Positions 26,061 through 36,748 are shown, counted from the stretch's first letter. The stretch: DNA of 64,000 nt from Thalassomonas sp. M1454 (GCF_007097525.1 NZ_VKDD01000002.1:62001-126000), one strand, 5' to 3'. Notes: generated by a model not told the origin, from the sequence alone. Numbers and translations are program-made.

Positions 26061-26145
26061 TTTTTCGCACGTTATAATATATTTTTTCGCACGTTATTAG
26101 ATATTTATTCGTACGTTATAAGATAATTTTCGCACACTATAATAG
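26061..26145. repeat. Four imperfect tandem units of about 21 bp with TTCGCACGTTATAA core
   Basis: Units run 26061-26081, 26082-26103, 26104-26125 and 26126-26145, each like TTTTTCGCACGTTATAATAT with drift. A preceding GTGCGAAA (26053-26060) forms a hairpin with the first unit. Each unit carries a TATAAT-like word. The array lies between the csp terminator and the acyl-CoA synthetase gene. Confidence 0.8.
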
Positions 26146-26255
26146 CCATAATAGTTCCCCCGTTTATTTAAATAAGTTTCTATATAACAATTTATAACCA
26201 TATTTAACGTTGAAATATCCTATACTTAGTAAATATCCAATAATGAGCCTTTGCC

Positions 26256-27890
26256 ATGACGCAACCTACAATTCTTGCTAATTTTTTAGTAAATAGCCAT
26301 AAACACGCTGAACAGCCGTTTTTACATCAACCGATCAACTCTCGATGGCAAACATTTAGTTTTTCTGATGTTGAAGTGCAAGCAAGAAAAATAGCATCTG
26401 CGTTACTTGATCAAGGATTTGTTGCTGGCGATAGAATAGGTATTCTTTCGCAAAACTGTGCTCAATGGTTTATTGCCGACTTAGCCATAATGATGGCTGG
26501 CATGATCAGTGTGCCAATTTATGCAACGGCGGGCGCTAAAACCATTTCTTATGTGGCCAAGCACAGTGAAATGAAGGCTATATTTGTTGGTAAGTTGGGC
26601 CCTACTAAAGCGGCAGAAGAGGGCATTCCAGATAATGTTTTAACTATCGACTTTCCTTATGTAACGATGAAAACGGATGTGCAATGGCAATCTTGGTTAG
26701 ATCAATACGCTCCTTTGGAAGAATTGCATCAAGCTAATGAACAAGATTGTATGACAATTGTTTATACATCGGGTACTACTGGTGACCCTAAAGGGGTTGT
26801 GCTTTCTCATAAAAACATTACTAGTGCCGCTATTTCTGCAATCGAGACTGTTACCGTTTTTGACTATGACCGCTGTATGTCTTATTTACCTCTGGCTCAT
26901 ATTACTGAGCGCAGTTTAATTGAAGGCACCTCACTTATTACCGGTATGCAAATATTCTTTGTCGAAGGCTTAGATACTTTTGTTGATAATGTTCAACATG
27001 CACAACCTACTTTATTTTTGTCTGTACCACGTTTATGGATGAAGTTTCATGCCAAAGTTTTGGTTAAACTTCCACAGAAAAAACTGAACGTATTATTAAG
27101 CTTACCTTTTATTGGTCGTTTAGTTGCTAAAAAAATACGTAAACAATTGGGCTTAGCACAAACTACTCGATTTGCATCTGGTTCAGCGCCTATTCCGGTA
27201 ACATTACTGCAATGGTATCAAAGCTTAGGTATCAATATTATGGAAGGGTGGGGTATGAGTGAAACCTCAGGGCTATCCTGTGGTAATATTCCGTTTAATG
27301 CTGAGCGCCTTGGCTCTATAGGTACGCCTTTATCTTGTGTTGAAATGAAAATATCAGAAGATAAAGAAATATTAATTAAAGGCGATGCCGTTTTTAAAGA
27401 ATATTATCTCAATCCACAAGCGACAAAAGAAAGCTTTGTCGATGGCTGGTTTAAAACCGGTGATTGTGGTGACGTAGATGTTGATGGTGTATTTAAAATT
27501 GTTGGCCGAATTAAAGAGCAATTTAAAACATCAAAAGGCAAGTACGTCGTTCCTGTTCCAATTGAAAAACAGCTTTGTATTAATGAAGATATTGAGCAAG
27601 TATGTGTTATGGGCGCAGGCATGCCACAACCAATAGCGCTGATCGTTCTTGCTGAAGGCATAAATGCTAAAAACAGCGAAGTACAACAAGAGCTATTAAA
27701 AACACTTTCTAGGGTTAATAAAGGCTTAGAAAGCCATCAGCGATTAGATTATCTTTATGTATGTAAAAAAGCTTGGACTGTGGATAATGAGCTGCTGACG
27801 CCAACCTTAAAGTTAAAGCGTAATAGTATTGAGGAACACTTCACACCTTTACTACCTGCTACTCCAGAAAAACGTCTCATCTTCGAATAA
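26256..27890 (+). CDS. AMP-binding long-chain acyl-CoA synthetase-like ligase
   Basis: A 544-residue adenylate-forming enzyme. The ATP-binding signature YTSGTTGDPKG spans 170-180; further motifs are GWGMSET (about 331-337), the hinge aspartate segment GWFKTGDCGDVD (about 396-407), and GRIKEQFKTSKGKYV with its hinge lysine region (about 415-429). The layout matches eukaryotic/bacterial long-chain fatty acyl-CoA synthetases of the FAA/AMP type more than FadD. It activates a carboxylate, probably a fatty acid, to its CoA thioester. A long palindrome begins at the stop codon. Confidence 0.9.
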   Translation: MTQPTILANFLVNSHKHAEQPFLHQPINSRWQTFSFSDVEVQARKIASALLDQGFVAGDRIGILSQNCAQWFIADLAIMMAGMISVPIYATAGAKTISYVAKHSEMKAIFVGKLGPTKAAEEGIPDNVLTIDFPYVTMKTDVQWQSWLDQYAPLEELHQANEQDCMTIVYTSGTTGDPKGVVLSHKNITSAAISAIETVTVFDYDRCMSYLPLAHITERSLIEGTSLITGMQIFFVEGLDTFVDNVQHAQPTLFLSVPRLWMKFHAKVLVKLPQKKLNVLLSLPFIGRLVAKKIRKQLGLAQTTRFASGSAPIPVTLLQWYQSLGINIMEGWGMSETSGLSCGNIPFNAERLGSIGTPLSCVEMKISEDKEILIKGDAVFKEYYLNPQATKESFVDGWFKTGDCGDVDVDGVFKIVGRIKEQFKTSKGKYVVPVPIEKQLCINEDIEQVCVMGAGMPQPIALIVLAEGINAKNSEVQQELLKTLSRVNKGLESHQRLDYLYVCKKAWTVDNELLTPTLKLKRNSIEEHFTPLLPATPEKRLIFE

Positions 27891-27891
27891 A

Positions 27892-27942
27892 ATCAAGGGG
27901 GTCAGATGAACTTGATTTTCAAGTTCATCTGACCCCCTTGAT
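27892..27942. repeat. Long REP-like palindrome (24-bp perfect arms), copy 2 of the family
   Basis: Arms 27892-27915 and 27919-27942 are perfectly complementary over 24 bp around a TTT loop; each arm begins ATCAAGGGGGTCAGA. It starts one base after the stop codon of the acyl-CoA synthetase gene. The same element with one arm mismatch and a longer loop is at 59035-59095. Confidence 0.92.
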
Positions 27943-27951
27943 CTTTGATAC

Positions 27952-27978
27952 AAAAAAGCCGGGCAAGCCCGGCTTTTC
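27952..27978. terminator. Bidirectional terminator after ychF
   Basis: Stem AAAGCCGGGC with GCCCGGCTTT around an AA loop, A-run on the left and T-run on the right. It can end ychF on the minus strand 20 bases after its stop and the acyl-CoA synthetase transcript on the plus strand. Confidence 0.88.
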
Positions 27979-27994
27979 TATGAACTGATTTAGC

Positions 27995-29086
27995 TTATAC
28001 GTTAAATCTGAAGTGAATTACATCACCGTCTTTAACTTTGTATTCTTTACCTTCTAAACGCCATTTACCTGCTTCTTTCGCGCCAGATTCACCATTAAAT
28101 TCAACAAAGTCTTCGTAACCGATAATTTCTGCACGGATGAAGCCTTTCTCAAAGTCTGTATGGATCACACCAGCAGCCTGTGGAGCTGTAGCATTCATTT
28201 TTACGGTCCAAGCACGTACTTCTTTAACACCCGCTGTGAAGTAAGTTTGTAGGTTTAATAGGCCGTAACCTGAGTTAATCACTCGGTTTAAGCCTGGCTC
28301 GGTAATACCAAGATCTTCCATGAACTCTTCACGCTCTTCTTCGTCCATTTCAGATAATTCAGATTCTATTTCAGCACATACAGCAACAACTACTGCGCCT
28401 TCTTTTTCTGCAATTTCACGAACTTGATCAAGGTATGGGTTATTCTCAAAACCGTCATCATTTACGTTTGCAATATACATGGTTGGTTTTAACGTTAAAA
28501 AGTTAAAGTAAGCAATCGCTGCCTTTTCTTCTTTAGTTAAATCTAATGAACGGATCATCTCGCCGTCTTCAACATGCTTCAGAATTTTTTCTAATACGCT
28601 GATCTCAAACTTTGCGTCTTTATCACCGCCTTTAGCTTTTTTAGCTTGGCGCTGGATAGCACGCTCTGCAGTATCCATGTCAGATAATGCAAGCTCCGTA
28701 TTAATTACGTCAATATCATCAGCAGGGTTAACACCACCAGCTACGTGGACAATGTTTTCATTGTCAAAACAACGTACAACGTGACCAATCGCGTCTGTTT
28801 CACGGATGTTTGCTAAAAACTTATTACCTAAGCCTTCACCTTTTGATGCACCCGCAACTAAACCTGCAATATCAACGAATTCCATTGTCGTTGGTAATAG
28901 ACGTTGTGGTTGTACTATTTCGGCTAGTTTATCTAGGCGAGGATCAGGTACAGGAACAACGCCAGTATTTGGCTCTATGGTACAAAAAGGAAAGTTAGCT
29001 GCTTCAATACCAGCTTTAGTTAATGCATTAAAAAGGGTAGATTTACCAACGTTAGGTAAACCAACGATCCCGCACTTAAATCCCAT
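27995..29086 (-). CDS. ychF: Redox-regulated ATPase YchF (Obg-related)
   Basis: A 363-residue P-loop protein of the Obg group that prefers ATP and binds ribosomes. P-loop [12 protein letters not shown] (8-19), the switch segment [19 protein letters not shown], a coiled-coil insertion in the middle, and the C-terminal TGS domain ([15 protein letters not shown] to [10 protein letters not shown]). It follows pth by 22 bases; pth-ychF is a widely conserved pair. Confidence 0.97.
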   Translation of the reverse strand: MGFKCGIVGLPNVGKSTLFNALTKAGIEAANFPFCTIEPNTGVVPVPDPRLDKLAEIVQPQRLLPTTMEFVDIAGLVAGASKGEGLGNKFLANIRETDAIGHVVRCFDNENIVHVAGGVNPADDIDVINTELALSDMDTAERAIQRQAKKAKGGDKDAKFEISVLEKILKHVEDGEMIRSLDLTKEEKAAIAYFNFLTLKPTMYIANVNDDGFENNPYLDQVREIAEKEGAVVVAVCAEIESELSEMDEEEREEFMEDLGITEPGLNRVINSGYGLLNLQTYFTAGVKEVRAWTVKMNATAPQAAGVIHTDFEKGFIRAEIIGYEDFVEFNGESGAKEAGKWRLEGKEYKVKDGDVIHFRFNV

Positions 29087-29108
29087 GATATGTTCCTATG
29101 ATATTAAA

Positions 29109-29702
29109 TTAATTAGTTGCTTTAAAAGTATGTAATCTGTTTTGAGCTTTCTTTAAACCATCTTTTTCCCAGATCTCGAAACAACGAGCTCCTTCATCGA
29201 TAGCTTGCTCAAGTAAGTTCTGTTCATTTGCTGGCGCTTTGCCTAGCACGAAACCGGATACTCGGTCTCTGTGACCAGGATGGCCTATGCCGATCCTAAG
29301 TCGATAAAAATCTTTGTTATTGGCCATGCACGCAATAATATCGCGTAGGCCATTGTGACCGCCATGGCCACCACCTTTTTTGATTTTGCAAACACCAGGA
29401 TCTAAATCTAGTTCATCATGAGCGACTAGAATATTCTCAACTGGAATACGGAAAAAGTTTGCGAGAGGCGCTACGGCTTTACCGCTGCGATTCATAAAGG
29501 TTGTTGGGATAAGTAAATGTACAACATTTGCGCCAATAAGGCCTTTACCATATAAACCATGGTACTTTTTATCAGGAGATAATGAGATGTTGTATTGTCT
29601 TGCTAGTTCTTCTACGAACCAGACACCGGCATTATGACGGGTTTTGGTATATTCGGGGCCTGGATTACCCAGGCCCACAACCAACTGAATATTAGTCGTC
29701 AA
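29109..29702 (-). CDS. pth: Peptidyl-tRNA hydrolase
   Basis: Pth frees tRNA from prematurely released peptidyl-tRNA. The 197-residue protein has the substrate-binding front [17 protein letters not shown] with catalytic H23, TFMNRSG (about 66-72), HDELD (about 94-98) and [13 protein letters not shown]. The start is TTG at 29702, preceded by GAGGA at good distance; no in-frame ATG gives the conserved N-terminus. Confidence 0.97.
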   Translation of the reverse strand: MTTNIQLVVGLGNPGPEYTKTRHNAGVWFVEELARQYNISLSPDKKYHGLYGKGLIGANVVHLLIPTTFMNRSGKAVAPLANFFRIPVENILVAHDELDLDPGVCKIKKGGGHGGHNGLRDIIACMANNKDFYRLRIGIGHPGHRDRVSGFVLGKAPANEQNLLEQAIDEGARCFEIWEKDGLKKAQNRLHTFKATN

Positions 29703-29718
29703 GGAAATTCCTCAGCGA

Positions 29719-30351
29719 TTATTCTTCAGTTGCTACTTCTGCATCACCTTCTGCAGCTGAATCTTCATCTGAAGAGCTAGCAGCTTTAGGTGTAGTAGCT
29801 GAAACTACAGCAGAGTTGTGATCTTCGCCTTTACCTAACTCAACTGAAGATACGCCTTTTGGAAGAACGATATCAGATAAGTGTAATGGGTGACCAACTT
29901 CTAAGTTAGCAACGTCTACTTCGATAAACTCTGGTAAGTCTTTCGGTAAACATGCAACTTCGATTTCATTTAAGTTGTGAACAACAACGTTACCCGCTTT
30001 AGTAATTACGTCTTCGTTGATGAAGTGTAAAGGTACTGAAGTGTGTAATTCTGTTTTAGAGTTAACGCGTAAAAAGTCCATGTGCATAACTTCATCACGG
30101 AAAACGTGACGTTGCATGTCTTTGATTACAACTTTAACTTTTTTCTTACCAATGTTTAATGTTAAAACATGAGAGTAAAAAGCTTCTTCTTGTTGTGCAC
30201 GCCAAACTTTATTGTGCGCTAAAGTGATAGATACTGGCTCTTCACCTAAACCGTAAACGATAGCTGGAACTTTGTTCGCATGACGTAGGCGGCGGCTCGC
30301 ACCTTTCCCTAGATCTGTACGTACTTCAGCATCTAATGTAAATAAATCCAT
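29719..30351 (-). CDS. rplY: 50S ribosomal protein L25, long (CTC/TL5) form
   Basis: L25 binds 5S rRNA. The 210-residue protein is the long general-stress (CTC) form: an N-terminal L25 domain (1-92) with [21 protein letters not shown], and a C-terminal beta domain (about 100-185), then a disordered acidic tail of about 25 residues ([19 protein letters not shown]). E. coli has only the 94-residue form. It lies 16 bases before pth. Confidence 0.96.
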   Translation of the reverse strand: MDLFTLDAEVRTDLGKGASRRLRHANKVPAIVYGLGEEPVSITLAHNKVWRAQQEEAFYSHVLTLNIGKKKVKVVIKDMQRHVFRDEVMHMDFLRVNSKTELHTSVPLHFINEDVITKAGNVVVHNLNEIEVACLPKDLPEFIEVDVANLEVGHPLHLSDIVLPKGVSSVELGKGEDHNSAVVSATTPKAASSSDEDSAAEGDAEVATEE

Positions 30352-30522
30352 AATGATTCTCTATTTAATAGTAAAATTTTATTACTCCTTGCGACCAGGA
30401 GTAATCGTTTTGCCAATATTGGCATGCCTTTTTAAGCAACTAAATGCAATAAAATTGCAGCTTAGTTAAAAAAGGCGCCGAATGATAACACTTTGCCCGC
30501 AATTTGCACAGAGTAAATAAAC

Positions 30523-30551
30523 AAAAAGTGCGCTAATAAGCGCACTTTTTT
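30523..30551. terminator. Terminator of prs (bidirectional shape)
   Basis: Stem AAAAAGTGCGCT with AGCGCACTTTTT around loop AATA, then T-run; the A-run on the left serves the minus-strand prs gene, whose stop is 34 bases away. Confidence 0.9.
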
Positions 30552-30584
30552 GAAACTTTGTGTAAATCTGAAGTAAAGTTAACT

Positions 30585-31532
30585 TTAAGCTTCAAACATC
30601 GCCGAAATAGACTCTTCGTTACTTACGCGACGAATCGCTTCAGATAACATACCTGAAAGGCTTAATTGACGAACATTTGGTAGAGCTTGAATTTCTTTCG
30701 ATAATGGAATTGAATCCGTTACGATCATTTCATCAATTACTGAGTTCTTAATGTTTTCAGCAGCGTTGCCAGATAATACAGGGTGAGTTGCGTAAGCAAA
30801 TACACGACGAGCACCGTGTTCTTTAAGTGCTTCAGCGGCTTTACATAAAGTACCACCAGTATCAATCATGTCATCAACAATAATACAGTCACGGTCCGTT
30901 ACATCACCAATGATATGCATTACTTGTGAAACGTTGGCTTTCGGGCGACGTTTATCAATGATTGCAAGGTCAGCTTCATTAAGAAGTTTGGCTACCGCAC
31001 GAGCACGAACAACACCACCAATATCTGGAGAAACAACGATAGGGTTGTCCAAATCTTTATTAAGCATATCTTCAAGAAGAATAGGTGAACCAAACACGTT
31101 ATCTACAGGAACATCAAAGAAGCCTTGAATTTGTTCTGCATGAAGGTCAACAGTTAAAACACGGTCAACACCTACGCTAGATAAGAAATCAGCTACAACT
31201 TTAGCTGTAATTGGTACACGAGCACTACGTACACGACGGTCTTGACGAGCATAACCAAAGTAAGGAATTACTGCGGTAATACGGCCAGCAGAGGCACGAC
31301 GCAAAGCATCAACCATTACAATAAGTTCCATTAGGTTATTGTTAGTTGGCGCACAAGTTGATTGGATAATAAAAACATCCGCACCGCGAACGTTTTCGGT
31401 AATTTCAACGCTGATCTCACCATCGCTAAAACTGCCTACTTTTGCATCACCTAAGCCCATGTATAAGCGGTCTGCAATCTTTTTAGCCAGTTCAGGGGTG
31501 GCGTTACCCGCAAAAATCTTCATGTCAGGCAC
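30585..31532 (-). CDS. prs: Ribose-phosphate pyrophosphokinase
   Basis: Prs makes PRPP from ribose 5-phosphate and ATP for nucleotides, NAD, histidine and tryptophan. The 315-residue protein has [10 protein letters not shown] (6-15), the flexible-loop segment [10 protein letters not shown] (about 96-105), [11 protein letters not shown] (about 130) and the PRPP loop [11 protein letters not shown] (about 220-230). The start is GTG at 31532 giving MPDMKIFAG, the same as E. coli Prs, which also uses GTG. The ispE-prs order is conserved in gammaproteobacteria. Confidence 0.97.
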   Translation of the reverse strand: MPDMKIFAGNATPELAKKIADRLYMGLGDAKVGSFSDGEISVEITENVRGADVFIIQSTCAPTNNNLMELIVMVDALRRASAGRITAVIPYFGYARQDRRVRSARVPITAKVVADFLSSVGVDRVLTVDLHAEQIQGFFDVPVDNVFGSPILLEDMLNKDLDNPIVVSPDIGGVVRARAVAKLLNEADLAIIDKRRPKANVSQVMHIIGDVTDRDCIIVDDMIDTGGTLCKAAEALKEHGARRVFAYATHPVLSGNAAENIKNSVIDEMIVTDSIPLSKEIQALPNVRQLSLSGMLSEAIRRVSNEESISAMFEA

Positions 31533-31665
31533 TGTCAGTTCCTCAGAAACTTTGACAACAAATTAAGTACATTGGCTATTAAATAATAATATCAATGCTG
31601 TGTGTGCTAACTAATGTTAGCTTAACCAGACTCTTATGGCTAAGATCTGATTTTTATAATTCAAC

Positions 31666-32523
31666 CTAAAGTAATTCATTAATTACAGGAGATTGAGATA
31701 AACCTTTAGCTACAAACGACTTTACGCCATTTGGTAATTTAGATTGTAGGCTTAATGCAGACTTTTCATCTTTAAAAGAAGAAAATATACATGCACCTGT
31801 ACCCGTCAATCTTGATGGCGCGTATTCTAACAACCAAGTCATAAGCTTGGCAACCTCAGGATAAAGTTTAATCACCAAGTTTTCGCAATCGTTATGACAT
31901 TGATCAATATTTATTTCATTAAGGTTAATGCTATTTATATCGATTGGTGGCGTATTTCTTGGTAAATCGGCGGCACCAAAAATAGCTGCGGTAGATATTT
32001 CACAATCAGGAATAGTAACAAGAAACCAAGGGGTATCTATATCTACAGCAACTAAATGTTCGCCAATACCATGCGCAAATGCAGTAAAACCATGAACAAA
32101 TACCGGCACGTCAGCGCCAAGCTTTAAACCTATCTTGGCTAATTCAGTTACGCTTAAATTTAAATGCCAATGTTTATTTAATGCTAATAGTGTAGTCGCT
32201 GCATTTGAAGAACCGCCACCTAAACCACCGCCCATAGGTAAGTTTTTTTCTAACTTTATATCTACACCTTGTGTTGTCGAGCAATATTGCTGTAGTGCGG
32301 TTGCTGCTTTGACAATTAAATTGGCGTTATTATCAACACCAGCAATCGGCGTTAATAAATTAATCTCGCCGCTTGTATTAACTTTGAAATGCAAATAGTC
32401 GCCGAAATCTAAAAACTGAAAAATCGTTTCTAATTGGTGATAACCATCATCACGTTGGCCTGTTATGTGTAAAAAACGGTTGATTTTAGCTACGCTGGAG
32501 TATTTTATAAAAGCTGATGACAT
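31666..32523 (-). CDS. ispE: 4-diphosphocytidyl-2-C-methyl-D-erythritol kinase IspE
   Basis: IspE is the GHMP kinase of the MEP isoprenoid pathway. The N-terminal KINRFLHITGQRDDGYHQL and the ATP loop PMGGGLGGGSSNAA are family signatures; GTGACIF near the C-terminus is the third GHMP motif. The ATG at 32523 gives MSSAFIKYSS and shares a base with the lolB stop (TAATG), so I prefer it to the TTG 15 bases upstream. It follows lolB directly, as in E. coli. Confidence 0.95.
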   Translation of the reverse strand: MSSAFIKYSSVAKINRFLHITGQRDDGYHQLETIFQFLDFGDYLHFKVNTSGEINLLTPIAGVDNNANLIVKAATALQQYCSTTQGVDIKLEKNLPMGGGLGGGSSNAATTLLALNKHWHLNLSVTELAKIGLKLGADVPVFVHGFTAFAHGIGEHLVAVDIDTPWFLVTIPDCEISTAAIFGAADLPRNTPPIDINSINLNEINIDQCHNDCENLVIKLYPEVAKLMTWLLEYAPSRLTGTGACIFSSFKDEKSALSLQSKLPNGVKSFVAKGLSQSPVINELL

Positions 32524-33155
32524 TAATTTATTTCCCAAGAACTAATCGCCATTTTTATGGTTAAGTCATTATGTTTAACGGTTAACTTATTTGCTAAGCG
32601 GTATTGATCAATGAGTCGATAACTTTGATATTCAATTTGCCAAAATTTATTATTAGCCCAGGCTTGCAGCTGACTTGGCAGGGCATTCGTTGCCGAGTAA
32701 GTGATAATGTCATCGTTTGATGCTTTTAAGCCTTTTACCCAATAAATTAAGGAGTTAACAGGTAAGTTGAGGTTAGTCACTTGGCTCAATAATTGATCTA
32801 AGTTTTCATTTCGCCAAGTTTTGCCATCAGCTTTTAGAGTATATAAACCATCGTCAGAATTTAACGACAATACATTAACGCCTAAAAATGTCGTTAATTT
32901 AAGGGTGATTTTATCTTGTTGTTGCTGCCAAAATAAATTGGCACTTTGTTTTTCTTGTGGACTAATAAAAGCAATTTTTCCCTTTATCGTCCAATGTGTG
33001 ACATTTTCTAATTGCTGACTGCGTTGATTTTCATCTTGAAACAGCTCTGCATCAGTTGCCTCAGGAGTGGAACTGCAACCAGAAAGAGAGAAAAGTGCAG
33101 CAATAATTAGTGCGCATAAAAGCTTTAGGTGTGCTAATTGCTGAAATTTCGGCAT
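32523..33155 (-). CDS. lolB: Outer membrane lipoprotein receptor LolB
   Basis: LolB accepts lipoproteins from periplasmic LolA and inserts them in the outer membrane. The 210-residue precursor has a lipoprotein signal peptide (ALFSLSGC, cysteine near residue 27), then the LolB fold with HWTIKGKIAFIS and SANLFWQQQQDKITLKL. The hemA-lolB-ispE-prs arrangement, with hemA divergent, matches E. coli. ATG at 33155. Confidence 0.95.
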   Translation of the reverse strand: MPKFQQLAHLKLLCALIIAALFSLSGCSSTPEATDAELFQDENQRSQQLENVTHWTIKGKIAFISPQEKQSANLFWQQQQDKITLKLTTFLGVNVLSLNSDDGLYTLKADGKTWRNENLDQLLSQVTNLNLPVNSLIYWVKGLKASNDDIITYSATNALPSQLQAWANNKFWQIEYQSYRLIDQYRLANKLTVKHNDLTIKMAISSWEIN

Positions 33156-33425
33156 GAGAGAATGATTTATCCAAACTGTTTATATTTTTATTGCAACATA
33201 TTTTAACTAACCACGCCACCGAAAATCACAACATTAGTTAGCCATTTTTATAAAAAAACTGATCCATTATGTTAATTAATCAATTTTTATCTGTGGATTC
33301 AGATAATACGCTTTCATTCATAGCGGTAATTTCGTAAAATTAGAGATTACATGACAATTTTATATGTGTTTTTGGTTTTAAACTCATATTTACGTATTTT
33401 TACTTACAGGCTTATTTTTTCGTTT

Positions 33426-34706
33426 ATGTCCATATTTGCAGTCGGAATTAATCATAAAACAGCACCAGTTTCAGTGCGGGAGAAGGTTGCCTTTACTCCT
33501 GACAATCTAACGCACGCGTTACAGCAAATGATTGATGATTTAGGATGTAAAGAAGCTGCCATATTATCTACCTGCAATCGTACCGAGCTTTATTTTGTGC
33601 AAGATAAGCCTTTAAATGATGTGCAATTAGCTATAACTCATTGGTTAGAAAACTTTCATAAAGTATCTGCTAGTATGATATCTCCAACCTTGTATTGGCA
33701 TCATGACCAACAAGCGGTAAATCATATGATGCGAGTTGCCTGTGGTTTAGATTCACTTATTTTAGGTGAACCACAAATTTTAGGGCAAATGAAACAAGCA
33801 TACAGCCAAGCTAAAGCTTCGGGCTCTATGCATCTTGTTATGGAACGTTTATTTCAACGTACTTTTGGTGCGGCTAAGCAAGTAAGAACCGATACTGATA
33901 TAGGCTCAAGCGCCGTTTCTGTTGCATTTGCTGCGGTTAACTTAGCCAAACATATTTTTGCCGATTTATCTAAATCAAAAGTGTTACTTATTGGCGCTGG
34001 TGAAACCGTTGAACTTGTTGCTAAACATTTATATGACAATAAAGTTCAGCAAATTACTGTGGCTAATCGTACGGTAGCAAGGGCGGAAGAATTAGCGAAA
34101 GCAGTTGGCGCCGATGTTATCACCTTAGCTCAAATACCCGAGCATATTGGCGATGCAGACATTGTTATAAGCTCAACAGCATCAACATTACCTATTATTG
34201 GTAAAGGTATGGTCGAAACTGCATTGCAACAACGCCGCCATCGTCCTATTTTTATGGTTGATATTGCCGTACCTCGAGATATAGAAGAACAAGTAGGCGA
34301 TTTAGAAGATGTGTACTTATACACCGTAGATGATTTACAGGGTATAGTTGCACAAAATATGGAAAATCGCCGTAAAGCCGCACAAGAAGCCGAAAGTATT
34401 GTTGGTAGTCAAACCAAAGATTTTATGGCGTGGCTGAGAGGATTAAATACCCAAGATGCCGTGATCTCTTATAGAAATCAGTGCATGGAAAAACGTGATG
34501 AACTATTATTAAAAGCAAAACAACAACTTGCTAATAATAAAGATGCTGAAGCTGTGTTAGCTGAATTAGCAACAAAGCTTACAAATAATTTAATGCACGC
34601 CCCAACTCGCGCTTTACAAAGTGCAGCACAAGGTGGCGAGCTTGATAAAATTATCTATTTACATGATGTATTCGACTTAGACAAAAAGAGTCCTAAGTCT
34701 AAATAA
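33426..34706 (+). CDS. hemA: Glutamyl-tRNA reductase HemA
   Basis: HemA reduces glutamyl-tRNA to glutamate-1-semialdehyde, the first step of C5 haem synthesis. From the ATG at 33426 the protein has 426 residues: MSIFAVGINHKTAP, the nucleophile C50 in ILSTCNRTELY, the GEPQILGQ(M)K segment, the NADPH motif LLIGAGETVELV and the C-terminal dimerisation helix. The open frame extends 25 codons upstream, but that segment is hydrophobic, unlike the family, and is discarded. Divergent from lolB; 270-base gap holds both promoters. Confidence 0.96.
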   Translation: MSIFAVGINHKTAPVSVREKVAFTPDNLTHALQQMIDDLGCKEAAILSTCNRTELYFVQDKPLNDVQLAITHWLENFHKVSASMISPTLYWHHDQQAVNHMMRVACGLDSLILGEPQILGQMKQAYSQAKASGSMHLVMERLFQRTFGAAKQVRTDTDIGSSAVSVAFAAVNLAKHIFADLSKSKVLLIGAGETVELVAKHLYDNKVQQITVANRTVARAEELAKAVGADVITLAQIPEHIGDADIVISSTASTLPIIGKGMVETALQQRRHRPIFMVDIAVPRDIEEQVGDLEDVYLYTVDDLQGIVAQNMENRRKAAQEAESIVGSQTKDFMAWLRGLNTQDAVISYRNQCMEKRDELLLKAKQQLANNKDAEAVLAELATKLTNNLMHAPTRALQSAAQGGELDKIIYLHDVFDLDKKSPKSK

Positions 34707-34745
34707 TACTGAAATCATATTAACCTTTTGGTGAAAATAAAATAA

Positions 34746-35834
34746 ATGAAAGAATCTGTATATCAAAAGCTAGAAGTATTAGTAGAGCGCTTTGAAGAAG
34801 TACAAGCGTTATTATCTGATCCAAGCGTTATTAGCGATCAAGATAAATTCCGTGCGTTATCAAAAGAACTTTCGCAATTAGAAGAAGTGACTAAAGTATT
34901 TGGTGACTTTAAAGGCGCTGAAGACGATTTTGCCATGGCTCAGGAAATGTTGAAAGACGATGATCCTGATATGCGAGAAATGGCACAAGAAGAATACAAA
35001 ACAGCAAAAGCAACGATTGACACTCTAGAGCAAGAATTACAAATATTATTATTACCGAAAGATCCGCGCGATGATAATAACTGTTTCCTTGAGATTCGTG
35101 CCGGTGCTGGTGGTGATGAAGCGGCAATATTTGCTGGTGACTTATACCGCATGTACTCTCGTTATGCAGAGAAAAAAGGCTGGCGTATGGAAGTCATCAC
35201 TATGAACGAAAGTGATCAGGGTGGCTATAAAGAAATCATCGTTAAAATGTCAGGTGAAAGCGTTTACGGCGAAATGAAATACGAATCAGGTGGTCACCGA
35301 GTACAACGTGTACCTGAAACTGAATCGCAAGGTCGTGTTCACACGTCAGCTGTGACAGTGGTTGTTATGCCTGAAATTCCAGAATCAGAAGCAATTGAAA
35401 TTAACAAAGCTGATTTAAAAGTTGATACGTTCCGCGCCTCAGGTGCCGGTGGTCAGCACGTTAACAAAACCGATTCTGCTATTCGTTTAACCCATATACC
35501 AACGGGTGTAGTGGTTGAGTGTCAAGATCAACGTTCACAGCATAAAAACCGTGCGCAAGCTATGTCAATGCTACAATCACGTTTACAAGCAGCTGAAGAT
35601 GAAAAGCGTCGTAGCGAAGAAGAATCATCTCGTCGTAACTTAGTGGCAAGTGGTGATCGTTCAGAGCGTATTCGCACTTATAACTACCCGCAAGGTCGTA
35701 TGTCAGATCACCGTATTAATTTAACCTTATATCGATTAAATGAAGTGATTGAAGGTAACCTACAATTAGTACTTGAACCTCTGATGCAAGAAAACCAAGC
35801 TGATTTATTAGCCGCTCTTGCCGAGCAAAATTAA
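34746..35834 (+). CDS. prfA: Peptide chain release factor 1
   Basis: RF1 ends translation at UAA and UAG. The 362-residue protein has the stop-codon recognition tripeptide of the PxT type as PET (in [11 protein letters not shown], about 184-194) and the catalytic GGQ in [15 protein letters not shown] (about 229-243). The glutamine of GGQ is the target of PrmC, encoded just downstream. Starts 39 bases after hemA. Confidence 0.98.
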   Translation: MKESVYQKLEVLVERFEEVQALLSDPSVISDQDKFRALSKELSQLEEVTKVFGDFKGAEDDFAMAQEMLKDDDPDMREMAQEEYKTAKATIDTLEQELQILLLPKDPRDDNNCFLEIRAGAGGDEAAIFAGDLYRMYSRYAEKKGWRMEVITMNESDQGGYKEIIVKMSGESVYGEMKYESGGHRVQRVPETESQGRVHTSAVTVVVMPEIPESEAIEINKADLKVDTFRASGAGGQHVNKTDSAIRLTHIPTGVVVECQDQRSQHKNRAQAMSMLQSRLQAAEDEKRRSEEESSRRNLVASGDRSERIRTYNYPQGRMSDHRINLTLYRLNEVIEGNLQLVLEPLMQENQADLLAALAEQN

Positions 35835-35842
35835 GCATACTC

Positions 35843-36715
35843 TTGTCACACACATCCTCAGAATTATCCGATGTAAATACTATCGAGCAACTTTTCCAAT
35901 ATGGGAAGAGTTGCTTATCTTCTATAGTCGATGCTCGCGATGCCAAAATTGATACTCAAGTATTACTCACTACAGTTTTAAATAAACCCACTAGTTACTT
36001 GTTAACTTGGCCTGAAAAACGTGTCTTGGACGCTGAAAAGTCTTTATTTTTTGATTTTTTAAATCGCCGCTTAAAAGGTGAGCCAGTTGCCTATATCACT
36101 GGTAAAAGAGAATTCTGGTCACTGGATTTTTTAGTGGCACCTTGCACGTTGATACCTCGCCCGGATACTGAAATATTAATTGAAGCTGTGCTTGAAAATA
36201 ATACTGACAACCGGGTATCTGTATTAGATTTAGGCACAGGTACCGGCGCTATCGCTTTAGCTTTAGCATCAGAGCATGCTAGTTGGGATATTGATGCGGT
36301 AGATTTTAATGAGGAAGCGGTTGCTCTCGCACAAACGAATGCTAAACAATTATCCCTAGAGCAAGTAAAAATCTATCAGAGTGATTGGTTTAGCAGCATA
36401 GATACAGACAAAAGGTTTAATGTGATCGTATCTAACCCGCCATATATTGCCAAAGATGATGAGCATTTAGCCCAAGGGGATGTGCGCTTTGAACCTTTAT
36501 CTGCATTAGTTGCAGAAGATGATGGCTATGCTGATATAAAGCATATCGTCGAAAATGCCCGTAACTTTCTTAGTAGCAACGGGCAATTATATTTAGAACA
36601 CGGGTTTGAGCAACACGTACAAGTACAAAATATTTTAAACGATTACGGCTACCAAAACATTAAAACCTTTAATGATTATGGTGGTAACCCACGCATTACC
36701 ATGGGCACCCTTTAA
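35843..36715 (+). CDS. prmC: Release factor glutamine N5-methyltransferase PrmC
   Basis: PrmC methylates the GGQ glutamine of RF1 and RF2. The 290-residue protein has an N-terminal helical domain (to about 85) and a SAM domain with VLDLGTGTGAIALALA and the substrate motif NPPY (in IVSNPPYIAKDD). The start is TTG at 35843, 8 bases after prfA, with no good ribosome site; the exact start is uncertain, though no ATG lies close inside the conserved part. A REP-like palindrome follows the stop. Confidence 0.94.
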   Translation: MSHTSSELSDVNTIEQLFQYGKSCLSSIVDARDAKIDTQVLLTTVLNKPTSYLLTWPEKRVLDAEKSLFFDFLNRRLKGEPVAYITGKREFWSLDFLVAPCTLIPRPDTEILIEAVLENNTDNRVSVLDLGTGTGAIALALASEHASWDIDAVDFNEEAVALAQTNAKQLSLEQVKIYQSDWFSSIDTDKRFNVIVSNPPYIAKDDEHLAQGDVRFEPLSALVAEDDGYADIKHIVENARNFLSSNGQLYLEHGFEQHVQVQNILNDYGYQNIKTFNDYGGNPRITMGTL

Positions 36716-36721
36716 AATAAA

Positions 36722-36746
36722 TATCAAGGTGTCAGACACCTTGATA
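36722..36746. repeat. REP-like palindrome, copy 3 of the family
   Basis: Perfect 12-bp arms TATCAAGGTGTC (36722-36733) and GACACCTTGATA (36735-36746) with one central A. It lies between the convergent prmC and yciK-like genes, 6 bases after the prmC stop, and may act as a bidirectional RNA-end structure. Confidence 0.88.
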
Positions 36747-36748
36747 GT

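Noticed and set aside
33351-33425. 25-codon extension of HemA
   Set aside because: The extra residues are hydrophobic and absent from the family; the conserved start MSIFAVGINHKTAP is at 33426.
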